From NCBI RefSeq assembly GCF_017347605.1, contig NZ_AP024484.1, positions 2,990,501 to 3,054,500 on the forward strand: DNA of 64,000 nucleotides. Direction: 5' to 3'. Both the position numbers and the translations under genes were made by a program. Positions 28,961-37,075 of this stretch are shown piece by piece (the first letter of the stretch is position 1; each line of letters starts with the position of its first letter). The notes under the pieces are model-generated. The model saw only the letters and a list, made by a program, of their open reading frames with translations. It was not told the DNA's origin and did no database searches. This stretch comes from Prevotella herbatica (lineage in GTDB: Bacteria; Bacteroidota; Bacteroidia; Bacteroidales; Bacteroidaceae).

Positions 28961-29053
28961 TAATGCCACTAATGTCATAATGTCACAAACCCTGTGTTTA
29001 TAAGGGTTTAGCGAGTGACATTAAGTGACATTATCGGGCTAAAAGTGACATTA
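28961..29053. repeat. Hairpin flanked by inverted triplets of a 9-bp iteron
   Basis: Three leftward copies of TAATGTCAC (28961-28969 and 28970-28978 with one mismatch each, 28978-28986 exact) face three rightward GTGACATTA copies (29015-29023, 29025-29033, 29045-29053, exact). Between them lies a 7-bp hairpin (AAACCCT at 28987-28993, AGGGTTT at 29003-29009). Such symmetry suggests a protein-binding array or origin-like site. The function is unknown. Confidence 0.75.
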
Positions 29054-29458
29054 AGTCCTAGAGTACACCTATTTTTTGCGTTTTTTTCATAATTATGCTA
29101 TTTGTATAATATAGGTTTATTCTTAATGGAGTCTTATCTAACATCAAAGCAGACTTCGACTCTGTTCATAAACTTGTGGATTTAATAATTCTACGCATTG
29201 TTTTTAGCAACCCAAAAGAGGAAGAATCTTGTTATGTGCAAATTAGAAATTCTATATTACTTTATCAAAATTAATCACACGATTCTCTCCAATATAGTTC
29301 TTTCCATCAGTCAAATTATGAAACCAATAGGATTATGATGATCAAAAACATTTTTTGTTTTCAGATCTTTTAATGCCGTTTCCTACATGTTTTTGCGAAA
29401 CGTATTGTTATACAATATGTTAGGCCATGTAGGTAAGTCCGTTGTTATACATTTTAGG

Positions 29459-29525
29459 GAGTGATTAGGGCCTAATCACTCGGTAATCCTACATGCTTTG
29501 CAGAGTGATAAGGCCCTTATTACCC
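29459..29525. repeat. Pair of adjacent palindromes
   Basis: An 11-bp perfect inverted repeat (GAGTGATTAGG at 29459-29469, complement 29471-29481) is followed about 20 bp later by a related imperfect one (GTGATAAGG and CCTTATTAC, about 29504-29522). They share the GTGAT-A-AGG core and could be recombinase or regulator sites. Confidence 0.55.
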
Positions 29526-29725
29526 AAAGACGCTCCGAAAAAGGTAATTTTATATTTGTTGTACTTCATACATTTTGACTATGATCGGAATCAATATACA
29601 CATTTGTAGTTATACATTCTGAAACACTATACATATTTTTAAATCATTACTGGTATACTTTACGTATTCTGAAATCCTTTACTAAAAGGGTTGATGTATC
29701 AAGATGGTTTATAAATCAGTTTGTT

Positions 29726-29874
29726 TTATGAATTTAATTTATAAATAAAAATAAGATTCCGATATTCATAATTTCTAAGAAAGGCATCATGATGATTTGC
29801 TTTACAGTCGGATACACGACCTAATGTTCCAACCTAAAAAGAGAATTTCGTATTGCGATATCATCAAAATTCAT
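29726..29874 (-). pseudogene. Degenerate ORF fragment linked to the 112-bp repeat
   Basis: On the minus strand a frame begins with ATG at 29874 (MNFDDIAIRNSLFRLEH), hits a stop, then continues VVYPTVKQII and, after a frameshift, AFLRNYEYRNLIFIYKLNS. A similar frame (IEFD, stop, SIIPKPLFSL) follows the second copy of the repeat at 63.9 kb. The two share about the first 20 codons in both sequence and position relative to the repeat. I do not recognise the family. Confidence 0.5.
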
Positions 29875-29892
29875 CTTTTCATGCAAAAATGT

Positions 29893-30004
29893 GTGCTTAT
29901 AATGTAGGAATCATGTAGGAAAGATGTAGGAAAAGGCACTAATATACATGGGTTAATATATTGATTGTTAATCGTTTAAGTCAAAAATGTATATAATGTA
30001 GGTT
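29893..30004 (+). repeat. Dispersed 112-bp repeat, copy A (ATGTAGGAA iterons)
   Basis: Three direct ATGTAGGAA units (from 29902, 29913 and 29924) are followed by AAGGCACTAATATACAT, an AT-rich spacer, and AAGTCAAAAATGTA with a final AATGTAGGTT. A copy of exactly the same length lies inverted at 63805-63916, with a diverged AT spacer but conserved ends. It precedes a broken ORF on the minus strand. Confidence 0.85.
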
Positions 30005-30227
30005 TGTTCTATATTTTTTTTTGGGATTATTTATTTATTAGAGGGGGATGTCTTCGGTAAATGGTCTTTGATCTTAGTAATTTTTATCCCTGATCTATTA
30101 AATATTAATCTTTTTATTATCTTAATTTTATTGACGATTTAATTTAAACACAGTAAGCCCAAACTTATGAACTAAGCCCAGATTCTTCCTTTTCTGAGTT
30201 GCTAAACTTTATGAGTAGAATTGTTAA

Positions 30228-30495
30228 ATCCCCCAAGTTTACGAACTGAGCCAATATAAGACCTATTTAAATTGGTTGACAAGAAAGGGATATATCAATC
30301 AAAATGACTTTGAATTGTTGTCAGGGATCCTTAATAAATTCTGCCATAATGAATTTCTAGACTAGGTAAAGATTGATTTTTTGCCGTCTTTTGATGTCAC
30401 CCAATATAATTTTTCCCATCAGATTGTATCATGGTATGAGAAAAAGATAAATATAATAATGGAGAATTTGGGCAATGATGCTAGTATTGCGTAAT
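30228..30495 (+). pseudogene. Broken ORF of unknown family
   Basis: One frame reads IPQVYELSQYKTYLNWLTRK and onwards through FELLSGILNKFCHNEFLD, one TAG, then FLPSFDVTQYNFSHQIVSWY to a terminal stop. Upstream (30150-30250) a different frame, AQTYELSPDSSFSELLNFM, repeats the YELS motif, and the DNA repeats CCAA-TTA-GAACT-AGCC at 30158 and 30233. This looks like a decayed coding sequence with duplication; the family is unrecognised. Confidence 0.45.
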
Positions 30496-30518
30496 GTTGT
30501 TTATTATAATAAAATATA

Positions 30519-30640
30519 GCTGTCCGATAAAAATAGCATAGTCATATAATTAGGACTGGTTCCATTTGAAGTGAACCCGAAGTCCTATTTAAAAGGGCTC
30601 CGGGAACTATCTATATCTTATTTTTAGTTTATCGGACAGC
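30519..30640. mobile_element. 122-bp MITE with 13-bp perfect terminal inverted repeats
   Basis: GCTGTCCGATAAA at 30519-30531 and its exact complement at 30628-30640 bound a 122-bp non-coding element containing an internal hairpin (AGGACT and AGTCCT arms). AATATA directly precedes (30513-30518) and directly follows (30641-30646) it, a 6-bp target duplication. No transposase is present, so it must be mobilised in trans; the IS family is not identified. Confidence 0.8.
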
Positions 30641-30758
30641 AATATATGTAAATAAAAAAAACGCTAAAAACAGATGTAATCTAGGGCTTAATGCCACTTT
30701 TGATATATAACAGGAGTAATTGTTCTGTTTATATATATGTATTTGCTTAGTAAAATTT

Positions 30759-31076
30759 TTACACAATACCAATGGTGTTGTTCTGTGGATCTTTTATTTC
30801 AAAGAAAGAGTCATCAGAATTATCATGTAACCGTTCTAATTTTAAACCAATGGCTCTTTTTCTAATAGCATTTTTATTTGATTCTCTTACTGTAAACCTA
30901 ATGCCGGTAGTGTCTTTATCTGATTGGATAAAGGTAAAACCGCCGCAATCATCATTACAGTTGTAAATATCTATTGACTTAAAATCAACTTTTTCAATTT
31001 TAAGATTGAATAGCTTGGCATATAAATCTGCCATTTCTTTTGCATTTCTGCTATCTATTATTATCATTATGTTCAT
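30759..31076 (-). CDS. Glyoxalase/VOC-like small protein
   Basis: A 105-aa single-domain protein resembling the VOC (glyoxalase/bleomycin-resistance/dioxygenase) fold: MNIMIIIDSRNAKEMADLYAKLF at the start, a GIRFTVRESN strand mid-protein and FEIKDPQNNTIGIV at the end. It lacks an obvious full metal triad, so a catalytic role is doubtful. The ATG at 31076 is chosen because the longer frame starts with TTG inside a -7 box (minus TATATTTG, 31095-31102). It is a lone gene at the edge of the debris region. Confidence 0.65.
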   Translation of the reverse strand: MNIMIIIDSRNAKEMADLYAKLFNLKIEKVDFKSIDIYNCNDDCGGFTFIQSDKDTTGIRFTVRESNKNAIRKRAIGLKLERLHDNSDDSFFEIKDPQNNTIGIV

Positions 31077-31094
31077 AACTATTTGTTTTTTTTG

Positions 31095-31102
31095 CAAATA
31101 TA
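31095..31102 (-). promoter_or_regulatory. -7 box of the VOC-like gene
   Basis: On the minus strand, TATATTTG lies 18 nt upstream of the ATG, with a TTG about 20 nt further upstream (31123-31125). It decides the start codon. Confidence 0.6.
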
Positions 31103-31295
31103 TATAATATATTGCATAAAAACAATGTCTTTATGAATAAATATTATTTTTATCTATATTTATACTGCTAGTTCAGTAAGAATAAATACAGTATATGTTC
31201 AATGTTAACTTATCAGAGAATTTAGATATAGCATATCTAACAGTAGATGCAATGCATTATAGGCTTAAATATGTAGGTTAGGCAGACTTGATAAT

Positions 31296-31337
31296 AAAGT
31301 CTCACGGTCTTAAATCTATTTTAAACCGTGAGACTTT
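31296..31337 (-). terminator. Terminator of the cyclophilin gene
   Basis: AAAGTCTCACGGT (31296-31308) pairs exactly with 31325-31337; on the minus strand the 3' arm runs into TTTATTAT. Confidence 0.85.
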
Positions 31338-31342
31338 TGGGG

Positions 31343-32086
31343 TTACATAATTTCAACAGTCATACTGATGTCTGTTTTTGGGCGATCGTTACGTGATGTA
31401 TCACTGTTTTGTATTTTCTCAACAACATCAAGTCCACTTTCAACCTCTCCAAATACAGTGTATTGGTTGTCAAGATATGGTGTTCCGCCAATTGTGGTGT
31501 ATGTTTCTACTTGTTGGGCTGTAAATTTTGGAATACCAATCTCCTTGCATTTTGCCTTTGTGTCAGCAACAAGTTTTTCTTGTAATGCCTGGACTCCAGC
31601 ACGGTCTTTATTGCGACGCAAATCCATTAACTCAGCTTTATGTTCTTGCGTAATTTGATTGAAAACAGTTTGTTCTTGTTGCATAGCCATTTGACGTTCA
31701 AGCTGTTTTAGTTCCTGTGACTTGAGAGTGTCACCCCATACAATATAAAACTGACTACCACTGCTTTCGCGGTTAGGATTCACTTCATCTCCTAGACGTG
31801 CTGCACTTAATGCTCCACGCTTATGGTAGAGTTGCGGGTACACAAATTCTGCTGGAATAGTATAATCTGGTCCACCAGCACCTAGATTCTTTCCAGCTGG
31901 TGCACCTTTACTATCTGGGTCACCACCTTGAATCATGAAGTCTTTTATTACACGATGAAACAATGTTCCGTCATAAAATCCTTCGCTAGCTAATTTGATG
32001 AAGTTATCTCTGTGAAGAGGTGTCTCGTCGTAAAGGCGAACAATGATGTCACCCTCTGTTGTCTTGATTTTAATTCTGCTTGCCAT
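31343..32086 (-). CDS. Cyclophilin-type peptidyl-prolyl cis-trans isomerase
   Basis: A 247-aa cyclophilin. FHRVIKDFMIQGGDP carries the catalytic Arg, and QFYIVWGD and YTVFGEVESGLDVVEKIQ are family motifs. A helical, charged insertion (about residues 120-180, QELKQLERQMAMQQEQ and onward) interrupts the core, as in many Bacteroidetes homologues. No signal peptide is seen, so it is probably cytoplasmic. It catalyses prolyl isomerisation in protein folding. A -7 box (minus TAACTTTG, 32100-32107) lies just upstream, so it is monocistronic. Confidence 0.92.
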   Translation of the reverse strand: MASRIKIKTTEGDIIVRLYDETPLHRDNFIKLASEGFYDGTLFHRVIKDFMIQGGDPDSKGAPAGKNLGAGGPDYTIPAEFVYPQLYHKRGALSAARLGDEVNPNRESSGSQFYIVWGDTLKSQELKQLERQMAMQQEQTVFNQITQEHKAELMDLRRNKDRAGVQALQEKLVADTKAKCKEIGIPKFTAQQVETYTTIGGTPYLDNQYTVFGEVESGLDVVEKIQNSDTSRNDRPKTDISMTVEIM

Positions 32087-32169
32087 ATTTTTTTGATTAC
32101 AAAGTTACAAAAAGTATTTGAAATAGTCTACTTGGTATTTAAATACTTTTTTCAGACTATCAACAACCA

Positions 32170-33648
32170 TTAGTTTGATTTGTTGGCAGTCATAAGCATC
32201 TCGCCGTCTTTCGATATGTGTACTTTGTCTATTTTGCCTGAATCGTCTTTTGTGAATGTAATTTCAAGATTTAAACCGCTAATCCTTATTAAAAACTTAT
32301 TTGTTGCTATAGCATACATTTTTGATGTAGCCATGCCTGTTGATATCATAAGCGAGTTGTTAACTATCGAAATTTTAAAGCTATTACTGGGAATAGATGC
32401 TATATAGTTGCCAACATATTCTTTCTTAGACTGTTCAGAAAGCGATATTAATGGTGAAGAAATAACTTTCTTAGCGCCGAAATATGTTATGCCATTTGCA
32501 TACATCGTAAGTGAATCTTTAGGAGAAAATTCAAACTGAATGAGTGCATTCTTTAAGTGCATATCATTAAGAGCCGTCTCTGTTTTAATAAAGAATTTGT
32601 TTTTAGACTCAGGATATACTGTAAACGAAGGCAAACTATCACATGAGATAACAAGAGAATTCTGCAACTTCTCTATTGAAATTAATCTTCCATACGAATC
32701 TTGGTATAGTCCACTATAGTTAATCAAATCTGCTGTTGACACTTTTGCTATCTTTGGATTCGCTACTGTTTTATCTTTTGATGGGACCGTGAAAGATTTT
32801 TCAGCAGAGGCGAAGTCAACCAAAGGATAAGACCAGTTGCTAAATATAAATTTCACGCCATCCCAAATTCCCTTATAATTAATAGTGTTGTGTATTTCGT
32901 CAGGATGCTTGTCATATCTCCATACAAGTTGTTTGGGTGAATATTTTTTTAGCAATGATGCCAGCGAATCAACTCCCATTGACTCTCCCTCATTTGCCAA
33001 CGTAATGAATAGGCGAGTGGGGAGCTGTGTCGATTTAGAAAGTAGCTTTTCTGTGTTTTGCAAAGCAATCTGATTGTCCCACCACATACTAGGACTCATT
33101 GCTATGTAGCCATTAAAATATAAAGGGTCTTTTACAAATGCATTCATCACGAATAGTCCACCATAAGATGCACCACCAAGTATTCGATAATTGTATGTAT
33201 GGTAGTTTTGTTCTACAAATGGTATCACTTCTTTTTTAATAAACATGTATAAACTATCAGCTCCTCCACCATTTCCTGTACCAATAGTAGGTGTGAGGTC
33301 GTGTTCACGTTTATCTCCTCCCGAACTTATACCAACGACAATTGATTGTGGAATAACTTTGTTATCTGGGCTAGACAGCCATGCAAGATTTTGTGAAGCG
33401 TGATTAAAACTCCATTGAGCGTCTAATATGTAAACTACTGGATATTTCTTATTTGAAGTAGCATATCCTTCAGGAACAGAAACCATAATCGTGCGGTCTT
33501 CATTAAGAATCGCAGAATGGAATTTCATAGTATATCCTGTAGTAACCTTTATTGTGTCAGGTTTAAGGTCGGCAATTGTGGGAGATTGCGCTGATGCAAA
33601 GGCTGAAGTTAGAAGCCATATTGCACATGATAGAATCACTTTATTCAT
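32170..33648 (-). CDS. Secreted esterase-family alpha/beta hydrolase
   Basis: A 492-aa exported protein: signal peptide (cleavage after ASAQ, residue 21), an esterase-D/IroE-type hydrolase domain (about 35-285) with nucleophile motif GGASYGG (Ser161) and a likely His in EIHNT (about 253), then two tandem small beta domains (about 310-400 and 410-490). Each begins with a Y-x-G-x-Y pattern like the DUF3471 module. It is third in an operon after GH9 and a HEAT-like gene, which suggests release of acyl or feruloyl groups from plant polysaccharides; the substrate is inferred. Confidence 0.8.
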   Translation of the reverse strand: MNKVILSCAIWLLTSAFASAQSPTIADLKPDTIKVTTGYTMKFHSAILNEDRTIMVSVPEGYATSNKKYPVVYILDAQWSFNHASQNLAWLSSPDNKVIPQSIVVGISSGGDKREHDLTPTIGTGNGGGADSLYMFIKKEVIPFVEQNYHTYNYRILGGASYGGLFVMNAFVKDPLYFNGYIAMSPSMWWDNQIALQNTEKLLSKSTQLPTRLFITLANEGESMGVDSLASLLKKYSPKQLVWRYDKHPDEIHNTINYKGIWDGVKFIFSNWSYPLVDFASAEKSFTVPSKDKTVANPKIAKVSTADLINYSGLYQDSYGRLISIEKLQNSLVISCDSLPSFTVYPESKNKFFIKTETALNDMHLKNALIQFEFSPKDSLTMYANGITYFGAKKVISSPLISLSEQSKKEYVGNYIASIPSNSFKISIVNNSLMISTGMATSKMYAIATNKFLIRISGLNLEITFTKDDSGKIDKVHISKDGEMLMTANKSN

Positions 33649-33666
33649 TATTGCTAGATATTATCA

Positions 33667-34218
33667 TTATTTTGCTAGAGATGGGCATTTACGCATTATT
33701 TTCTTCATGACATTCTTTCGTGTTGATTTTAAAGCCGGAGAGAGTGGTTCTTGCGAAAGCATGTCAAGGCATGAATTGAGTTCCGTCAACAGCTCTGGGT
33801 AAAACTTGCATTGTTCGTATGCTAGTTTCATGCAAAGTGCCCTTATAGCGTATGGCTCTACTGCTGATGGAATCTTTGAAATACAGAAATCAATAAAATC
33901 TGTCCTTAACGAATCTTCATGAAAAGGTTGTTGGTTTAAAAGTGATAGCAGAAGACGTCGCTTTCCAACGTGACTTTCGTTTATTGTATGATCTATTATT
34001 TCATTTTGTTTCTGATATAGCCATTTAGTTGCAACAGAATCAAAATGAGATAATATCCATAGCGCATTATATGCTATGCGTTCATCTTTTCCTATTGTAA
34101 GATTGTAGATTTCTTCTTTAATTCTATTATCATCATGTGCGAGAAGGCATATTTCGTGTATCATATTCATTTGAAGTCTGCCTGATAGATTCTCACGTAG
34201 ATTGATGCTTTTGTTCAT
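33667..34218 (-). CDS. HEAT-like helical protein of unknown function
   Basis: A 183-aa all-helical protein without a signal peptide. Segments such as DERIAYNALWILSHFDSVATKWL and YAIRALCMKLAYEQCKFYPELLTEL have the spacing of HEAT or armadillo repeats, which suggests a protein-binding scaffold. It lies between the GH9 and esterase genes (15-nt and 18-nt gaps), so it is part of the operon although it looks cytoplasmic. No enzyme motif is visible. Confidence 0.6.
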   Translation of the reverse strand: MNKSINLRENLSGRLQMNMIHEICLLAHDDNRIKEEIYNLTIGKDERIAYNALWILSHFDSVATKWLYQKQNEIIDHTINESHVGKRRLLLSLLNQQPFHEDSLRTDFIDFCISKIPSAVEPYAIRALCMKLAYEQCKFYPELLTELNSCLDMLSQEPLSPALKSTRKNVMKKIMRKCPSLAK

Positions 34219-34233
34219 ATACTACTTTATAAT

Positions 34234-35958
34234 TTATTTGTATGTTGTTGCGTCCAGCCAACATGAAATTCCTACTAGAGCCGCATTCCAGTTAATTGCT
34301 ATCTCGTTAGAAGCATAAGATTCTGTCTGGTCCAGATACGACTCGTCTGGACTGTTTGAAGGATATATTAGATTCTTTTCAACCTTGTCTTGTTGCGCTG
34401 GGTTTGGACCTCCGACAAGTAGTCCTGGAAAAGGAGCATCTATTCCGTCAGAAGCTGAAATACGGTGATGCGGATGCATAGGACTAAGATATCCGAATCC
34501 TGTTACATAGCAATATCCTGTCGCATTGCGACCAAGTAAATAGTCCATATTTTCTATAGCGTATTTCTTGTATTTTCCAGGATCAATATATTTGTCGGCA
34601 TAAAGCATTGCTATTGCAGGAAAACAGCAACTACCTCCAAGACATCCCCAACCAAAATCAAATTTTCTACTTCCAAATGGCGATTGAAAATCAGATTTGT
34701 CAACATTGGCTATGATATTGTCACAATATCTTTTTAGCATGTTAAGCGACTTTGTTCGCATTTCGGAGTCATTGCTTGATATCCATGAAAAAAGTCCAAG
34801 TTCGCTCACCATGCCCCATGATGAATTCATGAAAAACGATGGCATCATCTTCGCGGCATCTTCCTTATATTGTGACATGCCCGTGAGCCTATATAGTTCT
34901 GTTGCTGCCCAGAATATTTCATCATTACTGCGAAAATCTCCATATTCACCAGTAGTTATGCTGGGCTTGAAATTCATGTTAATATTGATTTGCTTATAAA
35001 AAGCATTCGGGTTTTTCTTAGCCCACTCATAAGCTTTTATTGCAGCTTCGCGAGCTTTTGATGAAAACTCAGGATAGTCTTTGCTTCCTTGTAATAGTCG
35101 TGCAGCTTGAGCCATACACGCGGCAAAGTCCAATGTTCCTGTTACGCTTTTTGCGACAACATATCTTGGTTGATGGCATTTGTCGGGCATGATAAAATTC
35201 TCGAAGTGAGGTGTTGTAAGTTTATGATACACACCGCCGTCTGATGGATCCTGCATAGTTAGAAGCCATTTCAGATTAAACATCATTTCGTCAAGAATGT
35301 CGGGAGTAGAGTTCTTACTCTCAGGTATGTTTGTATTTAGCTTTGCAAAATAATTTTGATTTTGCTCATATACATCAAGCATCAGCCCTATTGAATATGC
35401 TGAGTTTACAGTGTATTTATTGTAATCGCCAGCATCATACCAACCATAAGGTGATGAAATGATTGTTCCTGAAGGTCTGGCAGCTGAGGCAGCTGATGGA
35501 TGCACTATCACTGTTGTGTCTGGATGACCGCAATGACGAGCATATTTACCCGCATACTTCCTTGATATGTCTATGCCAGAGCGTATTAGATAGAAAGCTT
35601 TTAGCGAACTTGTAGCTAAATTGTGAAAGGCCTTTTCTGATATGTTGAATGATGATTGATATTTATCCAACTTAATTGTGTATCTACCTGGAGCCTTTAT
35701 TTCGCTAAGGTCCACAATATATCTAATTTTACCAGACATGCTTGATTTTGCAGTGCGGACAACTTTTGGTCTGCAAACAACATGACCTTTTTCGTTTTTT
35801 ACAATAAGCTTGTTCTGCGGATTAATCTGGTCTATAACCACGTATTTCTCTTCTTGTGGTAGATAGCCTACTTGATTAAGCCTGATAGGATTGGCTGATT
35901 TGGCAGAAAGTCCCAATGCAGTCATAATTACTATTGATGCTAAAATGATTCTTTTCAT
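34234..35958 (-). CDS. Glycoside hydrolase family 9 (endoglucanase-type)
   Basis: A 574-aa exported enzyme: signal peptide (residues 1-19), N-terminal Ig-like CelD_N domain (NPIRLNQVGYLPQEEKYVVI, about 22-110), then the GH9 (alpha/alpha)6 catalytic domain. Catalytic features are YDAGDYNKY (nucleophile-activating Asp), HPHHRISASDG (about 495-505) and SNEIAINWNAALVG (general acid Glu near 552). It cleaves beta-1,4-glucan-type polymers, outside the cytoplasm. ATG 35958 is preferred to the upstream one because it starts a clean signal peptide. It is first in the GH9/HEAT/esterase operon. Confidence 0.9.
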   Translation of the reverse strand: MKRIILASIVIMTALGLSAKSANPIRLNQVGYLPQEEKYVVIDQINPQNKLIVKNEKGHVVCRPKVVRTAKSSMSGKIRYIVDLSEIKAPGRYTIKLDKYQSSFNISEKAFHNLATSSLKAFYLIRSGIDISRKYAGKYARHCGHPDTTVIVHPSAASAARPSGTIISSPYGWYDAGDYNKYTVNSAYSIGLMLDVYEQNQNYFAKLNTNIPESKNSTPDILDEMMFNLKWLLTMQDPSDGGVYHKLTTPHFENFIMPDKCHQPRYVVAKSVTGTLDFAACMAQAARLLQGSKDYPEFSSKAREAAIKAYEWAKKNPNAFYKQININMNFKPSITTGEYGDFRSNDEIFWAATELYRLTGMSQYKEDAAKMMPSFFMNSSWGMVSELGLFSWISSNDSEMRTKSLNMLKRYCDNIIANVDKSDFQSPFGSRKFDFGWGCLGGSCCFPAIAMLYADKYIDPGKYKKYAIENMDYLLGRNATGYCYVTGFGYLSPMHPHHRISASDGIDAPFPGLLVGGPNPAQQDKVEKNLIYPSNSPDESYLDQTESYASNEIAINWNAALVGISCWLDATTYK

Positions 35959-35995
35959 GGTATTCAGTATTATTCCATTGAGCATAATTATTTTG

Positions 35996-36026
35996 CAAAT
36001 ATAAGTAATGTTTCTGATAAAATCAA
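35996..36026 (-). promoter_or_regulatory. Promoter of the GH9 operon
   Basis: On the minus strand TTG (36024-36026), a 20-nt spacer and TATATTTG (35996-36003) precede the GH9 ATG by about 37 nt. Confidence 0.65.
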
Positions 36027-36095
36027 TATATTGTAGCCAATATATATCAACATTTGTTATTGTTTAAATAAACATATTTAATTACACATATTTAA

Positions 36096-36524
36096 TTACA
36101 CATGCCTTTTAAGCCATTCCATAATAACGTCTACAGCATATTGCTGCTCATCTTCAGATAATTGTCTGCCTTTAGGAATATTGTGCCACTTTTCAAAACA
36201 TCCTCGGCAACAGCATCCTGTAGCATGTTGTGCAATGAAAGGTGGAAAAATTCCATGACGCATAGGTGTTTGTCTGCCGTCATTAGGTATGTCGGCAGGT
36301 GCGAGACGTTTTGATATTATGTCTGCAGTATTTTTACGAATTGTATTCCAATCTCTTTTTGCAATATAGTCCTTGTCTTTGTTGTTAAGATAGAAACTAC
36401 TGCGAAACTTAGAGTGGGAGAGTCTGTCAAAGATATTGTCGAAATCAAGTTTGCTTTTAACTTCACTGCTGGGACATTCTTTCTGATTATCTATTGGAAA
36501 TAAATCAAGTTCTTGCGTCTTCAT
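36096..36524 (-). CDS. DUF4186 domain-containing protein
   Basis: A 142-aa protein matching DUF4186: LSHSKFRSSFYL, ISKRLAPADIPNDGRQTPMRHG, FIAQHATGCCCRGCFEKWHNIPKGRQL. The conserved Cys/His set (CCCRGC, HNIPKG) suggests metal or nucleic-acid binding, but no activity is known. It is last in a three-gene leftward set with a 76-aa protein and a glutaredoxin-like protein. The upstream gene stops 6 nt before its start. Confidence 0.85.
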   Translation of the reverse strand: MKTQELDLFPIDNQKECPSSEVKSKLDFDNIFDRLSHSKFRSSFYLNNKDKDYIAKRDWNTIRKNTADIISKRLAPADIPNDGRQTPMRHGIFPPFIAQHATGCCCRGCFEKWHNIPKGRQLSEDEQQYAVDVIMEWLKRHV

Positions 36525-36530
36525 TGTTGT

Positions 36531-36761
36531 TTATGTATATATAGTAAAACATGAACCGTTAGATCCAATTCCTTTATAATCAGTAAATAATGACATCTGT
36601 GAACATAAATCGGATGCATTGTCGTCTGTCAAACTTTCGTTTAGTTCCAAATAAAAGTAATCAGCTTCACGGTCATATTTTAAATCCCAAATAGTATAAC
36701 CTAAAGCGTTGACTGTTGATGTTATCTGATCTTGCCACATCCATGCATCTTCATATCTCAT
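36531..36761 (-). CDS. Hypothetical 76-aa protein
   Basis: A small, acidic, soluble protein (MRYEDAWMWQDQITSTVNALG at the start) without recognisable domain, signal or membrane helix. It is kept as a real gene because it is packed between the glutaredoxin-like gene (20 nt) and the DUF4186 gene (6 nt) on the same strand with no room for another frame. Confidence 0.6.
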   Translation of the reverse strand: MRYEDAWMWQDQITSTVNALGYTIWDLKYDREADYFYLELNESLTDDNASDLCSQMSLFTDYKGIGSNGSCFTIYT

Positions 36762-36781
36762 CTCGCAGACCTAATTCTATT

Positions 36782-37075
36782 TTAGCATCCTGTTCCGTCA
36801 ATGCTACATACAGGTCCGTCTGGCATTGGTTCTAATCCAACTTCAGCCGAAGATAAAGTAATAGTTCCATCTTCCTTAACATAGCAAGGAATACCTACAT
36901 CACCTATCTTTTTGGCTTCATCGAAAGCGGAATTATTGTCTCTAAGATCCAAAAACTCCTTCAGCTTCTTTACATGTGTGCTAATATCAATAACCTCAAA
37001 TTGATTATTTCCCTTAACCTGCTTCTCAACATATTCACAATATGGACAGGTTTTCATTACATACATTTTAATCAT
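36782..37075 (-). CDS. Glutaredoxin-like protein
   Basis: A 97-aa thioredoxin-fold protein with an N-terminal CPYC redox motif (residues 11-14) in KMYVMKTCPYCEYVEKQV, a cis-Pro region VGIPCYVKEDG, and an unusual Cys-containing tail (GPVCSIDGTGC). It probably acts as a thiol-disulfide oxidoreductase or thiol carrier. It is first gene of the glutaredoxin / 76-aa / DUF4186 set; the extra C-terminal cysteines could take part in redox relay or metal binding. Confidence 0.82.
   Translation of the reverse strand: MIKMYVMKTCPYCEYVEKQVKGNNQFEVIDISTHVKKLKEFLDLRDNNSAFDEAKKIGDVGIPCYVKEDGTITLSSAEVGLEPMPDGPVCSIDGTGC

Larger units (their letters stand above)
28860..30758. other. Gene-poor region with mobile-element debris
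   Basis: About 1.9 kb without an intact gene. It contains an iteron-hairpin structure (28961-29053), broken frames on both strands (for example a plus frame 29110-29275 and a minus frame near 29282-29400 ending GENRVINFDKVI), and two palindromes (29459-29525). A 112-bp dispersed repeat with an attached pseudogene (29726-30004), another pseudogene (30228-30495) and a MITE (30519-30640) complete it. The pattern suggests repeated insertion and decay. Confidence 0.7.

Noticed and set aside
28860..30758. tRNA, rRNA or other stable RNA genes in the large gene-poor region
   Set aside because: No cloverleaf or conserved RNA core could be recognised by eye; the structured parts are repeats and palindromes.
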